DNA of 15,693 bases from JAXHUH01 sp034211175 (GCA_034211175.1 JAXHUH010000262.1:1-15693); one strand, 5' to 3'. Positions 1 through 6,208 are shown, counted from the first letter of the stretch. Program-made: numbers and translations. Notes: generated by a model not told the origin, from the letters alone.

Positions 1-69
1 GCAGCAGCACGAAAGTCCAGCTCAACGCCACTATTTGGGACGCCGTGGTACGGGCTGGCACGGACCTCG

Positions 70-119
70 TCGATCTCATAACCCGAAGGTCGCAGGTTCA
101 AATCCTCCCCCCGCCACCA
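70..119 (+). pseudogene. 3' fragment of a tRNA-Met (CAT) gene, probable attachment-site remnant
   Basis: From the anticodon loop (CTCATAA, 75-81) onward the sequence reads like the 3' half of a tRNA-Met: 3' anticodon strand CCCGA, variable region, T-arm GCAGG-TTCAAAT-CCTCC with one C:C mismatch, acceptor strand CCCCGCC and ACCA encoded at 116-119. The 5' half is missing. The 5' anticodon strand TCGAT mispairs at two of five positions, and no upstream 7-mer in 36-55 pairs with CCCCGCC. A break inside the anticodon stem is what integration by a tyrosine recombinase into a tRNA 3' half leaves at its distal end. That would place the element left of the window. The alternative is a simple degenerate tRNA pseudogene. 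Confidence 0.6.
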
Positions 120-131
120 TCCGAAGCGTGA

Positions 132-158
132 AAGCCCAGGTCTGAGACCTGGGCTTTT
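132..158 (+). terminator. Rho-independent terminator of the tRNA locus
   Basis: A perfect 11-bp stem (AAGCCCAGGTC at 132-142 paired with GACCTGGGCTT at 146-156) with a 3-base loop, followed by a short T stretch. It begins 13 bases after the CCA end, as expected for a tRNA terminator. Its preservation beside a broken tRNA suggests that native chromosome resumes here. Confidence 0.8.
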
Positions 159-236
159 GTCGTTCTCCGGCCCTCGCCAGCAGGCGGGCGTTCCCCGGTG
201 GGCCTCACGCGGCGCCCGTTCGCGCGCATCGCCCTG

Positions 237-251
237 ACGATATCGTAGGCT
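237..251 (+). promoter_or_regulatory. arsR-sulP promoter with palindromic operator candidate
   Basis: A perfect 10-bp palindrome ACGATATCGT (237-246) shares its last T with a -10-like TAGGCT (246-251), which lies 9 bases before the ATG at 261. No clear -35 is visible. ArsR-family repressors bind short palindromes overlapping their own promoters, so autoregulation is a reasonable inference. The specific operator assignment is untested. Confidence 0.4.
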
Positions 252-260
252 TAGAACCTG

Positions 261-692
261 ATGAATCCGTCAGATGATCAAGGACGGGCGGCGCGCCCCG
301 AGCCCGGGATCGGAAGGGAGGCCGCCGTGCCGTCGGGAGCGAGCTCCGCCGAGCCGAACCCGCCGTTGTCGGAGGTCAAGGCCGACCTGTTCAAAGCGCT
401 CGCCCACCCGGCGCGCATCCGTGCCCTCGAGGTGCTCGTCGAGGGCGAGCACACCGTTGGTGACCTCCAGCCGTTGGTGGGCATCGAGTCCTCGCACCTG
501 TCCCAGCAGCTCGGAGTGCTGCGCCGCGCCGGGCTCGTCTCCAGCCGCAAGGACGGCTCGTCGGTCATCTACTCGCTGCGCGACCCCCTCGTCGCCGAGC
601 TGCTCGCGGTCGCGAAGCAGTTCCTGTTGGCATCGCTCACCGAGACCCGGGACCTGCTCGACGACCTCACCGCCGAGCTCACCTCCCGATGA
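261..692 (+). CDS. ArsR-family winged-helix transcriptional regulator
   Basis: A 143-residue protein with a complete ArsR-type HTH from about residue 42: LFKALAHPARIRALEVL (helix 1-2), the recognition helix region SSHLSQQLGVLRRAGLV, and the wing DGSSVIYSLRDP. No cysteine metal site such as ELCVCDL is seen, so a metal-sensing role is not supported. Two starts compete. ATG 261 lies 9 bases after a TAGGCT box and could be near-leaderless. GTG 327 (giving 121 residues, closer to family length) has a good GGGAGG at 316-321. Residues 1-22 are low-complexity, so GTG 327 may be the true start. The gene ends 10 bases before the SulP transporter gene and is probably co-transcribed with it. ArsR/SulP pairing is a recurrent arrangement, which suggests the regulator responds to the transported anion or a related signal. 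Confidence 0.9.
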   Translation: MNPSDDQGRAARPEPGIGREAAVPSGASSAEPNPPLSEVKADLFKALAHPARIRALEVLVEGEHTVGDLQPLVGIESSHLSQQLGVLRRAGLVSSRKDGSSVIYSLRDPLVAELLAVAKQFLLASLTETRDLLDDLTAELTSR

Positions 693-702
693 CCGAACTC
701 CG

Positions 703-2430
703 ATGACCGAGCCCCGCCCCCCGGCCGCCCTCCCCGGCCGGCGCCCGAACCCGTGGCCTGCGCTGCGCGCCCTGCTCCCTCAGCGCGCCGACTACGCCGG
801 TCTCGCGCGGTGCTGGCGCTCCGATCTCGTCGCCGGGCTCACCGTCGGGGTCGTCGCGCTCCCCTTGGCGCTGGCGTTCGGGATCACCTCGGGGATCGGC
901 GCCGCCGCCGGGCTCACCACCGCCATCGTCGCGGGGATCGTCGCCGCCGTCTTCGGTGGCTCCGGCGTGCAGGTGTCGGGCCCGACGGGCGCCATGACCG
1001 TCGTGCTGGTCCCCCTCGTCGGCCGCTACGGCGCCGACGCCGTCGTCGTCGTCGGCGTGCTCGCCGGGATCCTCGTCGTCGCCGCAGGGCTCCTTCGCCT
1101 GGGCCGGGTCCTCGCCTACATCCCCTGGCCGGTCATCGAGGGCTTCACCCTCGGCATCGCGGTCATCATCTTCCTCCAGCAGGTCCCCGCGGCGCTCGGC
1201 GTCGACAAACCCGAGGGCGAGAACACCGCCGTCGTCGCCGGGCGCGCCCTCGCTGATGCGTTCGGTGGCGGATCGCCCCCGGCGCTCGCGCTCGTCGGCG
1301 TCACCGTCGCGATCATGGTGCTCGGCCCCCGGTTCCACCGGGCACTTCCCGCATCGCTCCTCGCCGTGATCATCGCGACCGTCGTCGCGGTCGCCGCCGG
1401 GTGGGACGTCGCGACGATCGGCGCGCTGCCCTCGGCGCTGTCGGCACCACACGTGCCGGCCATCGAGCTCGGCCAGCTGTCGGCCTATCTGGGCCCGGCG
1501 TTCGCGGTGGCGATGCTCGCCGCCATCGAGAGCCTCCTGTCGGCGAAGGTCGCCGACGGCATGTCCGACGGACCCCGCCACAACCCCGACCGCGAGCTCG
1601 TCGGCCAGGGACTCGCCAACATCGCGGCGCCGATCTTCGGGGGGAAGCCCGCCACCGGCGCCATCGCCCGCACCGCGGTCAACGTCCGCTCCGGCGGCCG
1701 CACCCGCGTCGCGTCGATCGTCCACGCGCTCGTGCTCGTCGCCGTCGTGCTCGTCGGGTCCGGCGTCGTGGCCCGCATCCCCCTGGCCGCGCTCGCCGGC
1801 GTGCTGATGGTCACCGCGGTGCGCATGGTCGAGACCCACAACATCGCCACCATCGTTCGCTCGACCCGCTCCGACGCGCTCGTCCTCGTCCTCACCGCCG
1901 CCGCCACCGTGGTGTTCGACCTCATCGTCGCCGTCGAGATCGGCGTCGCCGCCGCTGCGGTCCTCGCCCTGCGCAACGTGGCGCGCACCACCGCTCTCAC
2001 CGAGACCCCGATCCCCCACGAGGTCAACGACCGCGAGGAGCACGCCCTGCTCGCGGAGCACATCGTGGCCTACCGCATCGACGGCGCGCTGTTCTTCGGC
2101 GCCGCCCAACGATTCCTCACCGACTTCGCCCGCATCGCCGACGTCCGTGTCGTCATCCTGCGGCTCCCCGACCTCCAGGTCCTCGACGCCACCGGCGCCC
2201 AAGCCCTCGGCGAGATCGTGGCCGACCTCGAGGCCCGCCACATCACTGTGCTCCTGAAGGGTGCCCGACCCGAGCACGAACGCGTCCTGCGCACGGTCGG
2301 GGCCCTCGCCCACCTCGACGCCCAACGCCACATCTTCGTCAGCCTCGACGACGCCATCGCCCACGCCCGTCTGCACGTGACCGACACGCCCCACGGCCCC
2401 GACACCCCACGGCTCGAGCGGGCGGCCTGA
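703..2430 (+). CDS. SulP-family anion transporter with C-terminal STAS domain
   Basis: A 575-residue integral membrane protein. Residues about 40-430 are a series of hydrophobic helices containing the SulP hallmarks: the region starting LVAGLTVGVVALPLALAFG (about 42-60), then GGSGVQVSGPTGAMTVVL, then the FGGKPATGAIARTAVN loop. Residues about 447-555 form a cytoplasmic STAS domain with the signature VLDATGAQAL (D495-A-T497-G), where the usual phosphorylatable Ser is Thr. Family members move sulfate, bicarbonate or other anions, often with Na+ or H+. The substrate cannot be assigned here. The open frame extends far upstream, but that part lies over arsR in another frame; ATG 703 is the sensible start, 10 bases after the arsR stop. 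The Shine-Dalgarno is weak, which fits coupling to arsR translation. Confidence 0.93.
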   Translation: MTEPRPPAALPGRRPNPWPALRALLPQRADYAGLARCWRSDLVAGLTVGVVALPLALAFGITSGIGAAAGLTTAIVAGIVAAVFGGSGVQVSGPTGAMTVVLVPLVGRYGADAVVVVGVLAGILVVAAGLLRLGRVLAYIPWPVIEGFTLGIAVIIFLQQVPAALGVDKPEGENTAVVAGRALADAFGGGSPPALALVGVTVAIMVLGPRFHRALPASLLAVIIATVVAVAAGWDVATIGALPSALSAPHVPAIELGQLSAYLGPAFAVAMLAAIESLLSAKVADGMSDGPRHNPDRELVGQGLANIAAPIFGGKPATGAIARTAVNVRSGGRTRVASIVHALVLVAVVLVGSGVVARIPLAALAGVLMVTAVRMVETHNIATIVRSTRSDALVLVLTAAATVVFDLIVAVEIGVAAAAVLALRNVARTTALTETPIPHEVNDREEHALLAEHIVAYRIDGALFFGAAQRFLTDFARIADVRVVILRLPDLQVLDATGAQALGEIVADLEARHITVLLKGARPEHERVLRTVGALAHLDAQRHIFVSLDDAIAHARLHVTDTPHGPDTPRLERAA

Positions 2431-2665
2431 CAGGGCCGTCAACCATCAACGCGCCCCCGTCCGATGTGCCGTGCGCAGTCGCGAGAGGGCGCCGCCAGTC
2501 ATCGGGGTGAGCCGGCCGGCCGCCGGCGTGGACCGCGAGGGTGGTCAGGGGCTGTTCATCCTCGCCGGGCGCCACGTCGATCCGTGCCGTCGAGGCAACC
2601 GACGTCGCCGGGCCGGCCGTCCGTTCGACGCCCTCACGTGATCGTGAAGGAGCGCGCGCCGAGGC
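2431..2665. other. Convergent intergenic region between sulP and the glyoxalase-like gene
   Basis: No credible gene is visible; the open frames are arginine/proline-rich shadows. A small imperfect hairpin at 2632-2650 (TCACG-tgat-CGTGA, flanked by CC/GG with one bulge) sits between the two convergent genes and might terminate either transcript, but it has no T-run. The GCCGGCC-rich stretch near 2510-2525 could also fold. Confidence 0.4.
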
Positions 2666-3361
2666 TCACGACGGCTCAGTCCGCCCGCTGTCGGCGGGAG
2701 GGATGCCGATGATGGCCGGGTCGGCGTCCGCTCGGTGGATGCGCACCCGTAGTGGGCCGGCGTCGCCGGCTTCGACGGTGACGTCGGGAGGGAGCGTGCC
2801 GCACCACGTTGCGATCTCGTCCGCCGGGCCCGACACGTCGAGGCCGAGGTGTCCGTCGTTCGGTCCCCTGTCGTGGTCGGCGACGAGCGTCGGCGGCAGG
2901 TGCGGCGGACGGGACCAGTGGATGAACGCGCGCAGCCACGGGCGGTCGAACGCGGCGCCCAGGCCGCCGAGCAGGTGGGGGGCGTCGTTCGGGGGCTCGG
3001 CGGGCACGGCGACGACCGGGTAGCCGGCTCGTGCGCTCGCCTCCCGTAGCTGCGGCTCGGTCTCGAAGCGGACCAGCCACGCCACGGGGACGAGGGCGAC
3101 GTCGGGGTGCGCGCGCAACGCCTCCTGCTGGATGCGGGCGTACGGCGGCGCGGCCGCTGCGATCGGGGTGTCGTCGGGGTGGTGCAGCTCCAACAGCTGG
3201 GTCCCGACGGCGACGACGACGTTGGAGAGGCCGGCGCCGGGGATGGATCGGCTGCTTCCGGCCTCCAGTCCCATGGCGGCGAGTTGCGCGTCGATGTCCG
3301 CCCGGCTTCGGGCGGCGAGGACGACGTGGTCGAGTGCGGGGCCGACGGTGGCGTCGTGCAT
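2666..3361 (-). CDS. Glyoxalase/VOC-like domain protein (Glyoxalase_3 type)
   Basis: A 231-residue protein beginning with a VOC-type strand, LDHVVLAARS (residues 10-19; His12 is the usual first metal ligand), followed by GLEAGSSRSIPGAGLSNVVVAVG and LLELHHPDD (Glu59/His60 region). This is the pattern of Glyoxalase_3-type proteins, which keep one recognisable betaalphabetabetabeta module and a divergent second half (FIHWSRPPHLPP at about 147-158). The family includes uncharacterised metal-dependent lyases and dioxygenase-like proteins, so no substrate can be given. ATG 3361 is well supported by an ideal GGAGGT ribosome site (acctcc at 3369-3374 on the plus strand) 7 bases upstream. The gene stands alone, with a strong inverted repeat in its promoter region. 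Confidence 0.85.
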   Translation of the reverse strand: MHDATVGPALDHVVLAARSRADIDAQLAAMGLEAGSSRSIPGAGLSNVVVAVGTQLLELHHPDDTPIAAAAPPYARIQQEALRAHPDVALVPVAWLVRFETEPQLREASARAGYPVVAVPAEPPNDAPHLLGGLGAAFDRPWLRAFIHWSRPPHLPPTLVADHDRGPNDGHLGLDVSGPADEIATWCGTLPPDVTVEAGDAGPLRVRIHRADADPAIIGIPPADSGRTEPS

Positions 3362-3407
3362 CTGGTGGACCTCCGGCTTCTCTGTCGCTCGGCGAGCGTC
3401 GTCGGCA

Positions 3408-3413
3408 GGCTAG
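3408..3413 (-). promoter_or_regulatory. Candidate -10 box of the glyoxalase-like gene
   Basis: TAGCCT on the minus strand, the usual actinobacterial TANNNT form, lies about 47 bases upstream of ATG 3361. The 25-bp inverted repeat at 3419-3443 occupies the space where the -35 and spacer would be. Confidence 0.35.
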
Positions 3414-3418
3414 GCAGC

Positions 3419-3443
3419 TATTTGCGTGATATCCACGCAAATA
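3419..3443. promoter_or_regulatory. Perfect 10-bp inverted repeat, operator candidate
   Basis: TATTTGCGTG (3419-3428) and CACGCAAATA (3434-3443) are perfect inverted copies separated by ATATC. The site is AT-richer than everything around it, which is typical of a regulator-binding site in a GC-rich genome. It lies 58-82 bases upstream of the glyoxalase-like start. The 5-base spacer and centre-to-centre geometry fit a dimeric winged-helix or TetR-like repressor. The cognate regulator is not identifiable in the window. Confidence 0.6.
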
Positions 3444-3445
3444 TC

Positions 3446-3482
3446 GGTTCCCGACCGGTCGTGGTCGGCGCGTTCGGGAACC
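3446..3482. repeat. 9-bp inverted repeat (hairpin-forming)
   Basis: GGTTCCCGA (3446-3454) is repeated inverted as TCGGGAACC (3474-3482), with a smaller palindrome GACCGGTC (3453-3460) beginning at the end of the first arm. It adjoins the operator candidate and lies downstream of the decayed GAP-family gene on the minus strand. It may be that operon's terminator stem, although no T-run follows. The remaining bases to 3611 hold no gene that I can support. Confidence 0.4.
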
Positions 3483-3611
3483 CCCACGCCCGGGCCCGGT
3501 TCCGGGTCCCTTGGCGGCTCGGCGTGTGGTGACGCGGGTGACGGGTTCCGGCCGGCGGCGAAGGCGCCTGCCCAGCCGGGCCGGCGCCGCTCGCCCCCCT
3601 CGAGCCGTGAG

Positions 3612-4010
3612 CTACTGGTGGTACTCCTCGACCTCGGGGAGCACGTACCGGCGTGCGAGCACCTCGGCGCCAACGTGTCGATCATCGCCATCCACTCGGG
3701 CATCCCCTGGCCCTCGCGGGGACGCTTGCACCACTGACCGGCGGCCATGACCAGGAACGGGACACCGAGTGCGAGCTGGAGCCAGTTGACGCCGGCGGCG
3801 GTGGCACTGTCGGCGTCGTCCGCACCGTCGGCGACGACTCGCACGATCGCCGACACGATCACGAGCCCGGCGATCCAACCGGCCGCGAAGACGGGACCGT
3901 TGGTCCTCGCCTTGGGGTGCCGAGCATGAGGATGACGGCGATGATCGGCACGGGGCTGGTGGCGACCCGACGGCGGCCGGCAGCAGCTCGCCGAAGGCCT
4001 GGCTGAGCAT
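3612..4010 (-). pseudogene. GAP-family (Sap, sulfolipid-1-addressing-like) membrane protein, frameshifted and truncated
   Basis: Reading the minus strand from ATG 4010 gives MLSQAFGELLPAAVG. One missing base near 3962 (a G run) restores ATSPVPIIAVILMLGTP. A second missing base near 3913 (a C run) restores KARTNGPVFAAGWIAGLVIV and then NWLQLALGVPFLVMAAGQW, the KRPREGQ segment and PEWMAMIDTLAP. This order (SPVPIIAVILML, then AGW, then QW-x-RP, then PxWMAxID) is characteristic of the GAP/SfLAP family of small polytopic proteins of about 220 residues. Near 3665 the coding signal switches frame again to GAEVLARRYVLPEVEEYHQ and a TAG stop. That tail does not resemble the family and cuts off the last membrane helices. 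The gene starts 2 bases after the stop of the small gene upstream, as in an operon. Either a true pseudogene or a badly sequenced patch. Confidence 0.7.
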
Positions 4011-4012
4011 GG

Positions 4013-4190
4013 TCAGGAACCCCCGGGGTGGTCGAGGTCGTCGGTCTGGTCGGTGCCGTCGGTCTGGGGCCCGGTGAGCGCGCGGACGGCGTCGTCGGCG
4101 GTGGGGTGGACGCGTTCGAGCAGCTCGGCTCCCCCGGTGGGCTGCGGCGACGATCGATCGCAACGCTGCGGCCCGGTTCCGACGGGGCAC
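4013..4190 (-). pseudogene. Small 58-residue protein gene, one frameshift
   Basis: From GTG 4190 the frame reads MPRRNRAAALRSIVAAAHRG. Dropping one G from the five-G run near 4133-4137 continues it as AELLERVHPTADDAVRALTG and then an Asp-rich tail (TDGTDQTDDLDHPGGS) to TGA at 4013-4015. Both halves have strong G/C third-position bias. The product is a basic N-terminal helix plus an acidic tail. I do not recognise the family. It lies 8 bases after the upstream gene and 2 bases before the GAP-family ATG, consistent with a three-gene operon. Without the indel correction, the frame runs on into the GAP-family gene. Confidence 0.5.
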
Positions 4191-4198
4191 GCTGCGGC

Positions 4199-4625
4199 TC
4201 AGTTCTCGTCTGCGGCGTGGAGGTCCAGGGGGCAGTCGGCTTCGAGGCGGGTGAGCAGCTCGGCCGCCGACGCCTCGACCTCGTCGGCGTGGTCGGGGTC
4301 GCCCATCGGGGTCAGGTCACCGTCGGCGAGCGCCGTGTACGCGTCGATCAGGACGGCGAGCTGGGGCTCGAGCGCGGGCATCGCGTCGCGCAGCTCGGTG
4401 CGCCGTGGTGGCGAATGGCTCGTCGGTGCCCGCCGCCTCGACCGCGGCCATGGTGCGCTCGGCGACGGCGCAGTCACCGGCATCGGCCTCGGTCGGGGTC
4501 CGCGCCTGCGGTTCGGACGCCTCGTCGGAGACGGCGAGCCGCCCGAGACCGAAGACGAGGACGTAGCTCGCACCGAGGCCGACAACGACCGCGATGCGCC
4601 GACGCGTTCGAGCAGCCCACAGCAC
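4199..4625 (-). pseudogene. Small membrane-anchored protein of unknown function, one frameshift
   Basis: From GTG 4625 the product begins with basic residues (RTRRR), then a single membrane helix IAVVVGLGASYVLVFGLGRL (about residues 11-30), then an extracytoplasmic region with Cys in DAGDCAVAERTM. The frame breaks near 4400. Removing one extra base there joins DEPFATTA to TELRDAMPALEPQLAVLIDA and carries on to LLTRLEADCPLDLHAADEN and a TGA at 4199. The corrected product is about 141 residues. The rebuilt outer domain is helical with two cysteines, one near each end, which could form a disulfide. The fold resembles many short anchored actinobacterial proteins, but I do not recognise a named family. 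It is the first gene of the decayed operon. Confidence 0.55.
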
Positions 4626-4722
4626 AAGCGACCATCGGACATCCCGCCGACCCCTTGAGCAGCCCGAACCGCCGTCGCCGGGCGCGCTCAGCCCCCTTCG
4701 GATGGTGGCCGGGGCCGTCGGC

Positions 4723-5520
4723 TCAACCGTGGTGCGCCTCGTCGAGGGCTCGGCGAACCGCCTCGATCACCGGTGCATCGTTCGAGCGGTCGTCGTAGTC
4801 GAATCCGCCCTGCCACTCGCCCTCGCGGTGGTGGATGCAGGGCTGAGCGATGAAGCGTGGAAGGACGCCGCGATGTGGCCAGCTCGCTGCGTGCACCAGG
4901 AACGGGTGGCAGAGGAACACGTCGCCGGCACGCCCGATGGCGGGCCTGACCTCGCGGTCGAGCGAGGCGGGGGCGTGCTCGTCTGGTGAGAAGGCGACGC
5001 CGTCCATCGGCAGTCTCGCCAGGGCACGCGCCACGTCCCGGTGCGAGCCGACCTTGATGCGGGTCGGTGCGTCGAGCTCGGTGACATCGGTGAAGAGCAT
5101 GAGCAGCAGGAGCGCCCGTCCACGCGACGCGACGTTCACCATGAAGCGCGGCGGCTCACCGAAGCTGCCGTCGATGTGCCAGCCGGCGTCGCCCGGGTCG
5201 GTGTCGCCCGGGAACCGCACCGGGAACGTGCCGTAGCCGTCGGTGCGCCGGCGCCATGCGGCCGGCCCACCGAGCACATCGTTGATCGCGCCGACCAGGC
5301 GCGGCGTGTTGATCGCTGCGACCACGTCGGGATCACCCGAGCCCGGGATCCGGACGACCGGTTCGGTCCACGTCGCAGGATCGGTCCGCTCGACGTCGAG
5401 CATCGACCACAGCACGTCCACACAGCGGGCCGCCAAGTCGGCGCTGAACGCCTGCTCGACGCGGACGTAACCGTGGTTGACGAACCGCCTGACCTCGTCG
5501 ACCGACAACACCCCACCCAT
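4723..5520 (-). CDS. Phytanoyl-CoA dioxygenase (PhyH)-family Fe(II)/2-oxoglutarate oxygenase
   Basis: A 265-residue protein with the jelly-roll oxygenase ligands visible: the HxD pair in GWHIDGSFGEPP (His115, Asp117), the distal His in FLCHPFLVHAASW (His210) and the 2-oxoglutarate-binding Arg in LPRFIAQP (Arg222). The N-terminus (VDEVRRFVNHGYVRVEQAFS) is the usual PhyH opening. Length is typical of bacterial PhyH proteins, which hydroxylate diverse small molecules with O2, Fe(II) and 2-oxoglutarate. The substrate here is unknown. The frame is open further upstream, but ATG 5520 is preferred: a TACGCT -10 box lies exactly 7 bases before it and there is no Shine-Dalgarno, indicating a leaderless transcript. 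It follows the damaged HxlR-type gene on the same strand, with two long palindromes in between. Confidence 0.9.
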   Translation of the reverse strand: MGGVLSVDEVRRFVNHGYVRVEQAFSADLAARCVDVLWSMLDVERTDPATWTEPVVRIPGSGDPDVVAAINTPRLVGAINDVLGGPAAWRRRTDGYGTFPVRFPGDTDPGDAGWHIDGSFGEPPRFMVNVASRGRALLLLMLFTDVTELDAPTRIKVGSHRDVARALARLPMDGVAFSPDEHAPASLDREVRPAIGRAGDVFLCHPFLVHAASWPHRGVLPRFIAQPCIHHREGEWQGGFDYDDRSNDAPVIEAVRRALDEAHHG

Positions 5521-6163
5521 GGTTCGGAGCGTAGGCACCCGTCCCCGACCGGCAGGACGCGGTTTCCAGGGCTTCGGCTCCTCCTGGTGTCGGCACGTGT
5601 CGCTCAGAAACCCGGCGTGGGTTGCACGCATGGATGGAACGATCGTTCCATTCATGGGCGCAACGCTCGCGGCGACGCACGCACGCCGCTCCCGCAGGCA
5701 ACTCCGCAGAACGAACTGGTCCCCACGGAATGCCGCCGGTGGCACTCTGCGGGGACCAGAACGGTGCGTTGGGTCGGGTGGGTTGGCGGGCGATCGTCTC
5801 GAGCTGCTCGACGGTGACCGGCGTGGAGGTGCCGCCGACCTCCGGGTCCGTGGTCAACCGTCGTAGCCCCCACCGGGCCAGCGTCTGCAGCGCCGGCTCC
5901 AGCGCCCGGCCCTGGTCGGCGTCGCCCGAGGCGCCGGCCGCGGGTAGGGGCAGCTCGCGCCGCCGGATCACGCCGGCGTCCTCCAGCTCGGTGATGCGGC
6001 GGGCGAGCATGTCGGTCGAGGTCCCGGCGAGGCCCTGGTGGAGGTCGGTGTAGCGCTTCGGGCCGGCGAGCAGGTCCCGCACGATCAGCATCGCCCACCG
6101 ATCCCCGACGATGTCGAGGGACGCGGCCAGGCCGCAGTACTGGGAGTACGAGCGCGTCGCCAT
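5333..6163 (-). CDS. HxlR-type transcriptional regulator, probably damaged; recognisable part about 5764-6163
   Basis: From ATG 6163 the protein starts with a clear HxlR domain: SYSQYCGLAASLDIVGDRW (with the conserved N-terminal Cys10), then IVRDLLAGPKRYTDLHQGL, then TDMLARRITELEDAGVIRRR (about residues 5-70). The wing that should follow, normally YxLTxxG, is replaced by PAAGASGDADQG, so the beta-hairpin looks deleted. Helix RALEPALQTLARWG (86-99) is normal. After about residue 134 the sequence runs into the palindrome at 5716-5759 and no longer looks coding, although no stop occurs until 5333, well inside the PhyH-family gene in another frame. I therefore doubt the formal 3' end. The start lies 45 bases after the sulfatase stop. 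An earlier TTG at 6190 is less likely. Confidence 0.55.
   Translation of the reverse strand: MATRSYSQYCGLAASLDIVGDRWAMLIVRDLLAGPKRYTDLHQGLAGTSTDMLARRITELEDAGVIRRRELPLPAAGASGDADQGRALEPALQTLARWGLRRLTTDPEVGGTSTPVTVEQLETIARQPTRPNAPFWSPQSATGGIPWGPVRSAELPAGAACVRRRERCAHEWNDRSIHACNPRRVSERHVPTPGGAEALETASCRSGTGAYAPNHGWGVVGRRGQAVRQPRLRPRRAGVQRRLGGPLCGRAVVDARRRADRSCDVDRTGRPDPGLG
5528..5533 (-). promoter_or_regulatory. -10 box for leaderless transcription of the PhyH-family gene
   Basis: TACGCT on the minus strand, then seven bases (CCGAACC), then ATG 5520. This spacing puts the transcription start at the A of the start codon. The same TANNNT-7/8-start layout recurs at three other genes in the window. 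Confidence 0.6.
5621..5664. repeat. 44-bp quasi-palindrome, operator candidate
   Basis: The half-sites 5621-5642 and 5643-5664 match as inverted copies at 19 of 22 positions. The central 18 bp (ATGGAACGATCGTTCCAT, 5634-5651) are a perfect palindrome, and GTTGC/GCAAC close the ends. It lies 88 bases upstream of the -10 box of the PhyH-family gene and inside the nominal 3' extension of the HxlR-type frame. The core looks like a TetR- or HxlR-type operator. The length also permits a cruciform or a small mobile palindromic element. Confidence 0.6.
5716..5759. repeat. Second 44-bp quasi-palindrome
   Basis: CTGGTCCCC (5716-5724) and GGGGACCAG (5751-5759) are perfect 9-bp inverted arms. The inner 13 bases on each side pair at 9 positions, giving 18 of 22 overall. 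It is the same length as the palindrome 51 bases away but has a different sequence. It coincides with the place where the HxlR-type protein stops resembling its family, so it may be a small inserted element, a terminator stem (without a T-run) or a second binding site. Confidence 0.5.
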
Positions 6164-6208
6164 GCCCGCGGTCGTACGTGGACGATCCAACTGGAAGCGG
6201 GCCCGCCC

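Noticed and set aside
679..2442. Long open frame antisense to the SulP gene (587 codons)
   Set aside because: Its translation is a Gly/Asp/Glu/Arg-rich string with no hydrophobic core or motif. It is the reverse-frame shadow typical of GC-rich genes.
5333..5700. The 3' part of the HxlR-type open frame as a true protein extension
   Set aside because: It overlaps the PhyH-family coding sequence in another frame on the same strand and has no recognisable domain; it is probably an accidental open frame after loss of the natural stop.
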